64,000 nucleotides of DNA from Tubiluchus corallicola (Eukaryota; Priapulida; Priapulimorpha; Priapulimorphida; Tubiluchidae). The DNA is taken from positions 1 to 64,000 of the forward strand of contig JAQGDQ010000272.1 in assembly GCA_030141605.1 (NCBI GenBank), read 5' to 3'. Numbering within the stretch: the stretch's first letter is position 1; each line of letters begins with the position of its first letter. Both the position numbers and the translations under genes were made by a program. This document shows, piece by piece, positions 13,311 to 25,019 of this stretch. The notes below the pieces were generated by a model. That model saw only the letters and a program-made list of their open reading frames with translations, did no database searches and was not told the origin of the DNA.

Positions 13311-13462
13311 TTGGCGAACTGCACCACTGATAAAGTGCGCCATTGGCGAACTTCACAGCTAGTGAGTTGCACTATTGGCGAACTGTACCATTACTGAACT
13401 GTGCCACTGGCGAACTGTACCATTACTGAACTGTCCCACTGGCGAACTGTACCAAGCGAACT
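13311..13462 (+). repeat. 16-bp minisatellite with a 32-bp higher-order unit, inverted arm 2
   Basis: Two 16-mers alternate: GAACTGTACCATTACT and GAACTGTGCCACTGGC. The pair occurs twice nearly perfectly at 13379-13443 and more loosely before that. The array is the inverse partner of 12542-12790. Confidence 0.85.
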
Positions 13463-13469
13463 CAGTCCT

Positions 13470-14530
<1,061 letters not shown>

Positions 14531-14689
14531 TGTGTTTTTTTGATTTCAACAATCTGTTAATTTATATATATAAACTAAATATATATTTATAGTTATTTAA
14601 TATATGATATAAATTAACAGCCTGTTAAATGAAGAAGTGCTAAAGGCTCTTACAGGCGCCTCAAAATTATTAGTTGCGACTAAATTTGC

Positions 14690-15130
14690 AATAGTTCATT
14701 AAACTTATTTAGTTTTCAATGAAATACGTTACATTTTACATCTACCATTTCTTGTAGCAATGAGTTCCAAATTTCAACAACTCTATTCGAAAAGGAAAAT
14801 TTAAATATATTCAACCTACAATAATTTTTATACAATTTGTGGTACATAATTAAAAAATTCATCAAAATTTAAATCGACGAGGTTGTTACATATTTTATAC
14901 TTCATTTTCAAGTCAAAATACAATTTTCTAGAGGTTGTAAATTCAGTGCTGCTAAGCGGTGGCAGCACGAAAAATATTATGTTACATTTAGTACACAAAC
15001 TCCTTGTAAAATATTTTTAAACTCGTGCAATAACATCAATTAAAGTTTTTTCATGATGACTCCATAGAGGAGAATTATATTCAAATAATGGTCGGACATA
15101 CCACTTATATACTGTGATCGAAGCCAGGTT
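14690..15130 (-). pseudogene. CR1/L2-like LINE, reverse transcriptase C-terminal remnant
   Basis: The minus strand reads YVRPLFEYNSPLWS, then IARV, FTRSLCTK and the end motif SNRVVEIWNSL, in the order seen at the C-terminus of CR1/L2-type LINE proteins. Several in-frame stops and shifts show that it is dead. The long TA/T tract just beyond its 3' side (lower coordinates) may derive from its tail. Confidence 0.75.
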
Positions 15131-15417
15131 TTTTTTAGTTTTAAAACATCGAATATTTTTGTACATCCATAATTTTTAAATCGGTGTTCGAAACGTAGTG
15201 ATGAAGGTAAAAGGAATTTTCTGCGTTAAAAAAGAATTGTTGTTATTTCAAGGTCTACTCTGACTCTTGTTAAAAGCTTGCTACGGTATCGATTTCAGGT
15301 ATTCGAACTCAATTTAAGGAGTGTAATTTGACTTTTATACAAATTGTGATAACAATTTAAAATTACAAATTATACGTACACAATTATTGTAATAAAATTT
15401 TCGCTTTCAGTTATTTA

Positions 15418-15600
15418 GTGCCAACAAAAATTAACGTTCTATCACAGACTTTAAACAGTAGCCTCAAAAACAGGAAATATTTTCACTGTGATTTCAAGCT
15501 AACAATATTTATCTATAAAGCCCTTAACAATTGTTTCCTGAAATCCTTAGTCGCAAGAAGTGCTTCTGTCAAAGAAAGAAACAAAAATTGTGGTTGCCTT
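15418..15600 (+). pseudogene. Possible LINE C-terminal fragment
   Basis: The open frame contains HCDFKLTIFIYKALNNCFL, which resembles the D-F-K...Y-K-A-L-N segment found before the end of CR1/L2-like reverse transcriptases. It runs opposite to the remnant at 14690-15130. Similarity is short. Confidence 0.35.
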
Positions 15601-16189
15601 GGTTACCAAGGTGTTGAAGCATCCAGGTGAATAAGAAAAATTTTCGCTTTTCAGAATCACTGTATTGACAATAAAACAGGTATAGAAAGCAAAAGTCAAG
15701 AAATCGTATTTGCTAAGCAAACTTAAAATATTCATACTAAATACAAAAATGGGATATTTCGATATTAGTGATCAAACATATGTGTTATTCGCTCAATATT
15801 TAGCCGTTTAGTATTTTTCTGTACATGCGGCGCTCCCATCAATCAGTATGAAACTTACTGTTTGATTGTTCAATGAGTTCATTGGGCAAAGGGGGGAAAT
15901 TTTAGGTGCTCTGGCAGACCCGTCTCAAGTTGGTTTGATATTCGACATTCACTTGTACAACACTTGTACAGGCAGCCACACGAAAACAAACAGACAACCA
16001 AACAAGAATATAAATCTTCACTGAGGATATTAAGCCGTTTTATTGGCTGTATAAGACTTTCTTCAAAACATAATTGTATTTATCGTCGTCTATTATATTG
16101 ATCTTAGTTCCTATTTATTTTTATAAACGTTTTATGGAACGTTTTTATAAACCGCGTTATGACTAGTATTCAAACTTCCGTACCCACCA

Positions 16190-16540
16190 ATTGCTTTTTA
16201 AAACCAAATTGCAACATCAAAAAAGTTCATTATCCCCCTTGTGTGCGCAGATGGTATTACGAAAACGAAGAATTTACAAAATGAGGCGAAAACAAGATTC
16301 GGAGAATCTAAAAAAATGAGTATGACGTTGCAAATGAAGAGTTCAAAAAAAGTAACTAAAGGACTGCGTAAAAATCGTGAAAGAAAAATTTTGAACAAAG
16401 GTGATCTCAACAGCCTCTTTCATTACGTCAGAAAGAAACGGTGTAATGATAATGGGGTATCCCTTTTAAAGGATGACGCTGGTTCTGTCATTACAGACGA
16501 TAAAGTTATTGATATTGACTATATGAATCAATGACCATAT
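16190..16540 (+). pseudogene. LINE remnant: linker between endonuclease and reverse transcriptase
   Basis: The frame 16241-16534 contains KILNKGDLNSLFHYVRKKR followed by GVSLLKDDAGSVITDDKV. This matches the segment between endonuclease and RT of CR1-like LINEs, where a basic stretch and Y-V-x-x-K-R precede L-x-D-x-x-G-x-x-x-x-D. The ORF stops at 16534, before any RT core. Confidence 0.7.
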
Positions 16541-17223
16541 CGTTGTTACGTTACACGTACTTGTAACTGCATGTGGTGATAGAATTTGAACTTGCTACAT
16601 GTAAATTTGTATGTATATGTAGTTTTATACCATTAAAAAAATTAAAAAGTAAAGTAAAGAAATAAATTATAATATGGAAAATAACAAATTTAACGTGGGT
16701 AAACAAATAGTACTAAGATAATAGAAAAAAAACAATATCATCGTATCATTATTCAACTTAATGGGGAGTCCTTCACTCCGAAAAACACCAAAAATGCTCT
16801 TGCACTAAGTTCTCTTCCTGGGTTGCCCAGGATCACATTTATTTTAAATTAAGATCTGGAAAAGCCACAAAAGTCTTGTTTTGAGTGCTGGTTCCAGTTT
16901 GCAGTGTGCACAATTGCATAACAAGTGATTGTTGTGGCAGTTTGCTTTTCTAAACTATTTGGAGATTTAGTTACAGCCTAACGTTGATCTGTATTCTCAA
17001 ACTTGAGTTGAAAAAAAGATTTTTAAATTACATACAAAAATGTTCTTTGTGTTCTTTGGGCGAAATTCTGCGAATATCCACAATGTGTGTAGCAATTATT
17101 AACGCTTGAAATTGAAACAGACACCATCTGAGCCTATGTTTATCTAGGCTTTTAAGTATTAGTGCATTGGATCTAGTTTGGGACCTGTACACAGATGACA
17201 TAAAGATAAAATGAATTTTTAAC

Positions 17224-17225
<2 letters not shown>

Positions 17226-17287
<62 letters not shown>

Positions 17288-17300
17288 GGAGAGGGAGGGA
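17226..17300 (+). repeat. (TA)n then (GA)n compound microsatellite
   Basis: TA units at 17227-17255 pass directly into GA units to about 17281, then a GA-rich degenerate tail. Confidence 0.95.
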
Positions 17301-17319
17301 AAGTATCATTTGGTTAGTT

Positions 17320-17632
17320 TTTCTCAAATCGTGTTGTACCGATCTGGAACTCATTGTCTGCATATGTTGATGGTGCACTCCTAGTAACTGCACAAATTAC
17401 TATTTAAGTTATTTAAAAGCCGCTTATATAAAGTTAACTTGCAAAAATTCTTTGTACACAATAGACACATGTAAGCAGTTAATCTCTTTGTGTCTTTACC
17501 ACACTCTTGTAAATATTTTATTTGTATGTTTTTTGCCAAAGTGTTTCATATTATATTGTTTTTATTGTAGACTATATTTTACTATTGGGTGTCAATAAAA
17601 TAAAAATAAATAAATAAATAAATAAATAAGCC
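17320..17632 (+). pseudogene. CR1/L2-like LINE 3' end with (AAATA)n tail
   Basis: The plus strand reads SNRVVPIWNSL at about 17326-17358, the last conserved motif of CR1/L2-like proteins. About 200 nt of 3' UTR follows, then GTCAATAAAATAAAAATAAA and a tetranucleotide-like tail to 17628. With 16190-16540, on the same strand, it may be one element that lost its RT core. Confidence 0.65.
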
Positions 17633-18299
17633 AGCTATTGGATAAAATGATTTACCAAATTCGTTAATGAATTTAGTCGATGATGGGTTTGTTATTGTTC
17701 TTGTAATTGTTACTGTTTGTTTATGCACTTGAAGATAGTAACAAGGATTACTCTGTAGTCTGTAACTCGGATGCAGCTACAGTAAAATAAACATTTTGAA
17801 GTTTCGCTGTTTTGTTTTAGAGCACTTTTGTACTCTTTTGATAGAGTTAGTTGAGACGTTAAAGTCATCACGTACAAAATGGAAAAAAACAATGATTAGC
17901 GTTTTGACGATCATCCATCAGATCGCCATCATAGATTGTAACTGATACTGGCGTTTACGTCCCTTTTGATTAAGGTTGCTGGGTCGCCATTTATTTTAGA
18001 TAATTCGAGCTCGACAGGACATGTAAATTTTAGAAGTACCCATGATGATCAAATGCAAAAATTGTCTTATATAATGAGGGAGTGAATGAACAATATTATG
18101 TAGTGAAAAGAGATACATGTGAGAGAGTCGGATTCAGCTTGAATATGAACTAGAAGCAAGTGAAAATTTGTATGCCAAAAGGGACTACACATACTCTTGT
18201 GACCAAGGTACGCCATGATTTAATTCGTAGTAGTCTAGTCCTGCTAACCAACCACATCGAGGTTATAAGTATTTAATTAATTATAGGCGATTCGTTCTA

Positions 18300-18560
18300 G
18301 GCTTTAAAGGAATGTTAGGTTTATTATAAAACCCCTCAAAAAAATGTTAGACGTTTCACCAATTTTAGCGCGTTAAACGCTAGGTGAGATTAGTGAAAGC
18401 ACTTCAAAGTCACAATCATTTCATGTCTGGGCGCTCCCGTTTTGAACGGATAATCAGGTCTTTGGTTAACTGAAGAAAAGCAGCACACCCTGTCAAAGGT
18501 ATTTCTGATTCTTGCAATAAAGCTCCGGCACTGCCAGACAATTCCTAATAAAACTAATAT
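18300..18560 (+). repeat. Dispersed repeat, copy related to 60600-60800
   Basis: The segment CACTTCAAAGTCACAATCAT, then GGGCGCTCCCGTTTTGAACGG, aligns with CACTTTAAAGTCGCGATCAC, then GGCGCGCCCATTTTCAATGG at about 60710-60765. No coding content. The class is unknown. Confidence 0.5.
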
Positions 18561-19205
18561 TAGTTAAACCAAAATAAGTTAATTAAGTTCACTGGATAAG
18601 TTAATCTTATAGTTACATTCTACTTAGAAAAATCTGCAACTCTATGTTATTGAAGTGCACTCTTATGATCATATCACGAAAACAGTAAAAAACTACATTA
18701 GGTGGTGTACATAGTAATAATGAATGAAATGACTTGTTTTTCAACAATTTTCTGCGATTTTGAGAGGGGCGCGATGTAAACAAACTACTAAGCACTGGTG
18801 AGAGCACCAGTTAGTAGTATAGCTACAACATTCTTCACCTTTTGTCCAATATGTAACAGCAACTGCGCAAGTCAGTAGTGTAGTACCTTTTATGTCGTTT
18901 TTCTGTCATGACAGATTTCAATTTTAGTGAACTCATTTGTAATTACCAGCTGTCATATCTGCCAGCATAATGATGTTTTCAGCGTAAATGGTCAGCGCAC
19001 TGCAGCTTCGCCCACAAGTTTTTACAAAAAATTAGTTAAGCTACATTTCTGATATTTTTGCATATGTTTAAATGTAATGTACGTACAAAAAGTCATGAAG
19101 TTGGCCAGCAACGTCTTAATTTTGAGCTAAGAAATGTTGGATTATTGGAGAACTGTAGGAATGAGTTTACGTCTCTCTTAACTAACTATACATAGCTGTT
19201 TGTCA

Positions 19206-19268
19206 AGATGCTAACGATGATCACGACAATAATGATGATGATGATAATGATGACGATAATGATGATAG

Positions 19269-19299
<31 letters not shown>

Positions 19300-19332
19300 A
19301 ATGATGATGACGATGGTGACGATGATGACAAA
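19206..19332 (+). repeat. Degenerate (GAT)n trinucleotide repeat
   Basis: ATGATG/GATGAT units with GAC interruptions for about 125 bp. The poly-Met open frame across it is a by-product. Confidence 0.95.
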
Positions 19333-19439
19333 GCTTTATTTAAAGATACAGGGCCAGTTCAAAGCAGGTGCCAGCCTTCCCTCACTGTCGTTTACTGTTT
19401 TATTTAGCGCACCAACCTTGACATGACAAAATTTGTAAC

Positions 19440-20220
19440 TCTTTCATATGAGTGCTGGGTTCCGGTTTGCAGTGAAAAAAAGCATACAGTGCAACTGTAC
19501 AAAAAATCATGTTACGTACAATGATTTAATTAAGAGATCAATAGAGCGCTCGTGATAAAGCAGCGCTACCTGTCAGGTGTGTTAATCACGCGCACGCTAG
19601 AATTTATGTACTTTTATTGTTATTGATCAGTGTCGCTCTTGTGAGGGTGGATAATCACCCGGAAGCAGTCAGAACATCACACGCTGACGGATCGACGGAC
19701 GGATAAGTACCCGCCATGACCTGGATCCGCCTCTAACAGCCGATGATATGCTGGCGATCAATGCGACTAACAGTGGCTATTAGAAAGAAAAAAACCGTAT
19801 AGCAATGGATGCTAGTGTAAATGTGCAACAAAAACTACTTTTACGGCAATCAGTAAGCCAACTTTTTCTTGCTGCCTCGCTTGTTCGATAATTTGGTCTA
19901 TTTGAGTTTTTGCCAACCACGCTCTGCACGCATTACGATATTACCTAATCATACTACATGTCACAAAAGCGACACGAAGCCCATTAAATACCTTAAAATT
20001 CTTAGACCAGAAAAACTGATTCCTGAGAAGTTTGTACTTTCTACCCTTTAAAGTTGCAGTATTGATTCTTCGAGCCACGGATGACTTTCTAATTTTCCTT
20101 GAACCTATTTCCAATACTATTAGTCTATTAATACATTGCAACTGCGACTGTCAGAAGTTAATAAATCATTGCGCTTTATTTCTCAACAACTATTAATGTT
20201 GCTGTTAATGAGTGGAAGAA
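19440..20220. other. No gene seen
   Basis: A patch of higher GC near 19560-19760 stands out from the AT-rich surroundings but shows no motif or splice structure that I can support. Confidence 0.4.
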
Positions 20221-20231
20221 AGGGGACGTTA

Positions 20232-20302
20232 AAAATGGCAAACAAGCCGGGATTTGAACCCGAGAACCTGGGATTAAAATTCCGTGCTCTGCCACCTGTA
20301 TG
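20232..20302 (-). repeat. tRNA-Lys(UUU)-like pseudogene or SINE head
   Basis: On the minus strand: D-arm-like GGTGGCAGAGCA, an anticodon loop ATTTTAA that would read UUU, and a perfect T-arm, TCGGG-TTCAAAT-CCCGG, with box B GGTTCAAATCC (20250-20260). No pairing acceptor stem is present and the anticodon stem is weak, so this is a pseudogene or the head of a tRNA-derived SINE. Confidence 0.5.
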
Positions 20303-20305
20303 CTT

Positions 20306-20463
20306 TTAATGTACCGTTTGTTCTAGCTTGACTGCAATTATAGCAGAACGATTACACGCTTCGCTTAGCAGTTCATCAACTATTTCCACTGGTCTTGTAA
20401 CGATAATCCTTCGCACATCTTCTGCTTTTAATTTAAGTAATCTATCAATTCTTCTAAGGAAAG
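20306..20463 (-). CDS. Possible terminal coding exon, unknown protein
   Basis: After an acceptor-like GGCTTTTAG, the minus strand is open for 51 codons to TAA at 20306. It reads FLRRIDRLLKLKAEDVRRII and on to a helix-like end, rich in charged and aliphatic residues. No family is recognised and no upstream exon was found. Chance is a real alternative. Confidence 0.2.
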
Positions 20464-20479
20464 CTAAAAGCCTACAATA

Positions 20480-21660
20480 AGCTTACCTGCAATACAGGTA
20501 AGTTGTCGAGTCGTTGCTATGACAACTAAGAAATGTATAAACGCAAAGACAAAAGACAGTTGAAGCCGTGCGTGCTCTGTAAGAGTAACGTCTGCTTATT
20601 GTCGCTACTTTACGACTTACAAAGAAGCTAAATCATTTCCAGCGAGAGCTCTGTTCTTAAAGAGTTACCGCTTCTCCTTTGTTTTCCATTCTCTTGTATT
20701 TCAACATCCTACACCTAGTTGGTTGTATTTAATTTGCGCTCAAATGTGTAACTCGAATCACATACAAACAAATACTGATTACATTCACAATTTGTTAAGT
20801 CTTGGTTACACTGAGCAATATGGCTTTATATATGCATATAAAGATATATTATGTACTTAAGGTACAATACAGCACAATAAATAGTTAATACATGTTCAGG
20901 GTTGTACGTAATATTTTGCTAGGGGCACAGAAACAACGAGTAGCAGTACAGAACAGTTCGTCACATCAAAATATTGCTGAAAGTATTAGCATGACCTGCA
21001 ATCTTGGCAATTCTTGGGGATTATGAACCCGAAGAACTCATGATGCTCCTACACATCTTGCAGATATTTCACAAGCTTGTTTGGAAAATATCGAACAAGT
21101 TTAAGTTTTTTATCATCTAACGTTCACTCTGTGTGTCGCGTTCGTTCTGTCTTTGGGGAGGGCTCCAATTTGTTTGGCGCGTGTTGGGGTCCTGTGAATT
21201 TTCGAATCATTTAGTTCGTTCGGGAAAAACAATCCTAAATTTTTCATTTCATTGTTCCAGTCTTACCCTCATGATGGCAGGCTGCGCGAAATGCGCGAGG
21301 GTTTCGCATTAAATGTGTATGACAAAGTAGATTTCTCTATTATTTCAGTAAATACTTTAATGTAATAAATTGTACTGTACCGTGTTACTCGTTGGTTTTG
21401 CAGATCCTAAGCAAAAGGTTATGTACCATCCTGTACAATAAAGAAAAATTTATAACGACAAATAGTTGATACGTTACGCACATTGAAAACCAAATAATTA
21501 GCCGGTTAATCTTTAAAAGACCACACCTTCCCGTGTTTGAAACCTCGTAAGAGAGTGAAACTAATAATTTATTTTCCCGTTGAATGGATGAAATGAGTTT
21601 GAATATAGCTTTTTAATTTTCAAATCCAGTGTCGTTCTTTCTCGCCGTTCGTTATAATAC
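20480..21660. other. No gene seen
   Basis: Contains a GC-richer patch around 21120-21310 without recognisable coding content. Nothing else supported. Confidence 0.4.
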
Positions 21661-21683
21661 ATTCATTATTCTAATCAACACAA

Positions 21684-21714
21684 TTGAGAGAGAGAGAGAG
21701 GGAGAGGGAGAGTC

Positions 21715-21798
<84 letters not shown>

Positions 21799-21860
21799 CT
21801 TTATTCAAAAGGGAACATATATGCAAGAAGGTGCCTCTTTTTGCCGGCTCAGTTCAACAA
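21684..21860 (-). repeat. (GA)n and (ATT)n microsatellites at the 3' end of a LINE/SINE-like element
   Basis: A GA run (21684-21712) is followed by about 27 AAT units (21716-21796). On the minus strand the sequence runs TTTTGAATAAAGATTT into (ATT)n, the usual 3' end of CR1/L2-like elements and the SINEs they mobilise. No coding part is attached. Confidence 0.7.
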
Positions 21861-22760
21861 TTTACATTTTCATATAACAGAGCTTTTAAATATTTCCAGT
21901 TTCACACCATGTGCAACAAATAACATATAATGCCTAGATTAGTTTAATTAGTGGTTTTTAATTGTTTTGACAGACAAACAGACAAGGAGACAGGCAGACA
22001 GACAGACAGACAGATAGGCAGACGCGGAAAATCTACCCGTCAACTTGGGTGCTATTAAACCTGCTATAATAAACGGATTTATCATTTATCAGTGAGCTAG
22101 TTTCTATTTTTCGGTCATTTTAATATCATTTTGACTTAAATAACGGTAAAAGACTCAGTTGACTTTGTAAAGGTTTATTTCTGGAAACAAACTTACTGAA
22201 AAAAAAATCGGTTACAATTTGTGAAAGCCATGGCAAAAGAAAACTGCAACAGAAAATATAGTGACGCCATGTTGAACAGCGGCAAAGTACGACTTGCCGA
22301 TACGCATTTCAGTTCGATTTCGCTGTTTTCTGTGTCTATGCATATATTCCATTAAATTTCCCGAATTCATTGTCCCAGCAAAACTGATAACGGAGCGTAT
22401 GTCATAAAGCATTACCTGACATTGATATAATGATGTCCTCGTGCAGGCTTTACCTGCCTACGACCAATCAATAACTCACCTGGGAAGCCCAAATTGCTCG
22501 GTTGCACGTTGCCTGTTTCGGCTTCATAGCATGTCAGAATTTTATAGGGGGATAATAATCATATTGATGTATACAATAGACTCACGAATGCGTGACGTTC
22601 CGCACATTTATTTCACTTATAATGTACTGCTACGTAACGTTTCTTACATGATATGCGAAGAAATATCGGGGTTATACGGAAAAACGTAACATAAGGTAAC
22701 GCAACATGACATAACATCGCATATCATAATGTAAAGCAACATATGATAACGTAAAGTAAC

Positions 22761-22909
22761 ATAACATAACATAACATAACATAACATAACATAACATAAC
22801 ATAACATAACATAACATAACATAACATAACATAACATAACATAACATAACATAACATAACATAACATAACATAACATAACATAACATAACTAAGCATAAC
22901 ATAACATAA
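22761..22909 (+). repeat. (ATAAC)n pentanucleotide satellite, about 26 near-perfect units
   Basis: The array is flanked on the left (22680-22760) by degenerate units. The long open frames on the minus strand in all phases are by-products of a 5-bp unit without a stop. Confidence 0.97.
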
Positions 22910-24719
22910 TGTTATGGCGAAATTTGATCACGTTTTTACTTGTCGGTTATTTAGTTTATAGAACAAAACATTGAACTGCATTGTTAAAACTAAGAAAAGT
23001 TCATAGCATGACGTTAATTAAATTCTTTGCATTTCAGCTTTCTAATTCTCAAAAGGAAGCCAGTTTTAACTTTCATATGTCAAGAAACCACTTCTAAATT
23101 CATAAGCCACAAGAGAAACTTACATTACACTAAAATCAGGAGACAAAATGCTTATTTCACCATAAAGACTCTCCGGGGTTTTAATTTCATATCATTTTTT
23201 CTGAAACTGCCTAGATCAAGTTAAATTCGCTTTCAGATTTTGTTCTTCACGACTAAAGATTGCCTCTTGTTGTTTTTATTCAGACTCTGTTCGAACAATA
23301 AACCATTCTGGTTTAGGCTTCCAAGACTGAAAAACAACTATTTTTTGTTTTCCGATGAGCTGTATTGATCTAAAACGGAGTTCACTCTTGATTCAGAACT
23401 GAAACGAAGCTCTGCTAATACCAGAATGTATCCGCGAAAGAGCAACAAGTTTTTTTATTTTTGTGGTCTAAAACTTTTAACATATATTCTTTAAATAAAA
23501 TTTAGTTGCGAATGTATTTACCAACCAGAAACAAAGCCGGATTCAGGCATTTAGGTTTAAACCAGAAATTGCTTTTCTGATCTTTTTTAGAACAAAAAAA
23601 GCAGCTAGTTCTATAGAAGAACAGTTTTGGAGTCATTTATTAAACCGGCATTTTGTTGTATTTGAATGAAAAGCTAGGTCAAGGTATTCCATATCCAAAA
23701 TCGATGATTTGACTTTTAGGCCAAAATCTGACAGATTTTTTGGTTTTAACCGTAAGAATAATATGAGTCTGATATAAAAGAATCTGCAAAACTAATTTTT
23801 GTTTTATACAAAGTCTAGAACTCGATGCTATTAACGAGACATTCAGAAAACTGGCTTCTGCGTTAAACTCAAAAGCATCGACCTGGCTTTATTTCTGGTC
23901 AGTATGTGCTATCGCGATTACTTTCTATTAAAAAAATTCTTGCTTTTTGAGAAGCAACTCTGAAATTAGTATTATTGGGATGTAGGCCTATTTCAGATCT
24001 GAAATAAGGCAGAACTCGTTTCCATCTTAGACTATTTAAGTAACTAAATAGTAATGTTTGTGTCAGTGTCTGTGTCTGTGTTAACAAAATGCTAAATCAA
24101 TTGACGATTTTGGCTAAATTAAAATTTATTTGAATCAGGACTTGTCGTTAGCTTATAGCTGTCCAATGTGTGCAGTTGGATCCATCAGTTCTTGATTAGC
24201 TAAGTAGGCCACACACATCATTTGATTGTTTGGATGGTCAAGTTTTTTTGAACGCGTGAGTGGTCACAGCCATATCAAGCATAAAATATTCTTTTTATCT
24301 AGATTTATGCATCGAAATGAGTGACCATTTAGTTAAAAATACTTCAGGACAGATGAATGTACGTTGACAAGGTGGACAAGATGAAGAGATTATGCAACTT
24401 CGTTGTCATGGTGACGGAAGTCGCAAAAACGGGTTTCAGAGAAGCCATTTCCTGTGTTTGCCTGTATTTCGTTCCTCATTACTACAGAGTAATTACTAAA
24501 TTTCTTATTTACAATTACAAGCGTACTACAACTCGTGATTTTCGTAGAGCACTGCCAAGCTAAGATATTTTATAAAAAAGGTGATTTAAAAATTTATTTT
24601 TCTTAATAATCATCACCATGTGATTTATAGGTTTTTAATTTAATTATAGTCTATAAAGAGCGTTATGGCTCGCTTTTTATGAAATAATCGGCTGAAAATG
24701 GATTTTTACTTACTTTTAC

Positions 24720-24750
24720 TTACTTACTTACTTACTTGCTTACTTACTCG
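24720..24750 (+). repeat. Short (ACTT)n microsatellite
   Basis: About seven ACTT units with one interruption. Confidence 0.9.
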
Positions 24751-24929
24751 TATTTATTATTCTGATGCTAAAATTGCGAACACATTTTTAAACTAACTTT
24801 CTAGATTCTTAGTATCAAGATTATTTAACGATGGGCTAATGCCACAATAATCTTGACATAAATTGTTTAATTAGGTATCCAAGCGAAATTCAGGCTGAAA
24901 AATAATCAGAAGGACTGTTATGTTCTCTG

Positions 24930-25012
24930 GGAAGCACAGTAGTCTAGCGGTTACGGCGCCTGCTTTGTATGTTGAAGGTTACTGGTTCAAATAGAGGCTT
25001 TTCCAACTTTGT
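24930..25012 (+). repeat. tRNA-derived SINE head
   Basis: Box A TAGTCTAGCGG (24940-24950) and box B-like GGTTCAAATAG (24984-24994) are spaced as in a tRNA. The box B departure from consensus and the absence of an acceptor-stem match point to a decayed SINE. Confidence 0.5.
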
Positions 25013-25019
25013 TGTTCCA

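Noticed and set aside
19208-19426. Poly-Met/Ile open frame
   Set aside because: Product of the GAT trinucleotide repeat.
21684-21923. Poly-Asn open frame
   Set aside because: Product of the AAT trinucleotide repeat.
22644-22902. Two repetitive open frames on the minus strand
   Set aside because: A pentanucleotide repeat without stops keeps all phases open.
22761-22909. CRISPR-like regular array
   Set aside because: Plain 5-bp tandem repeat without spacers, in a eukaryotic genome.
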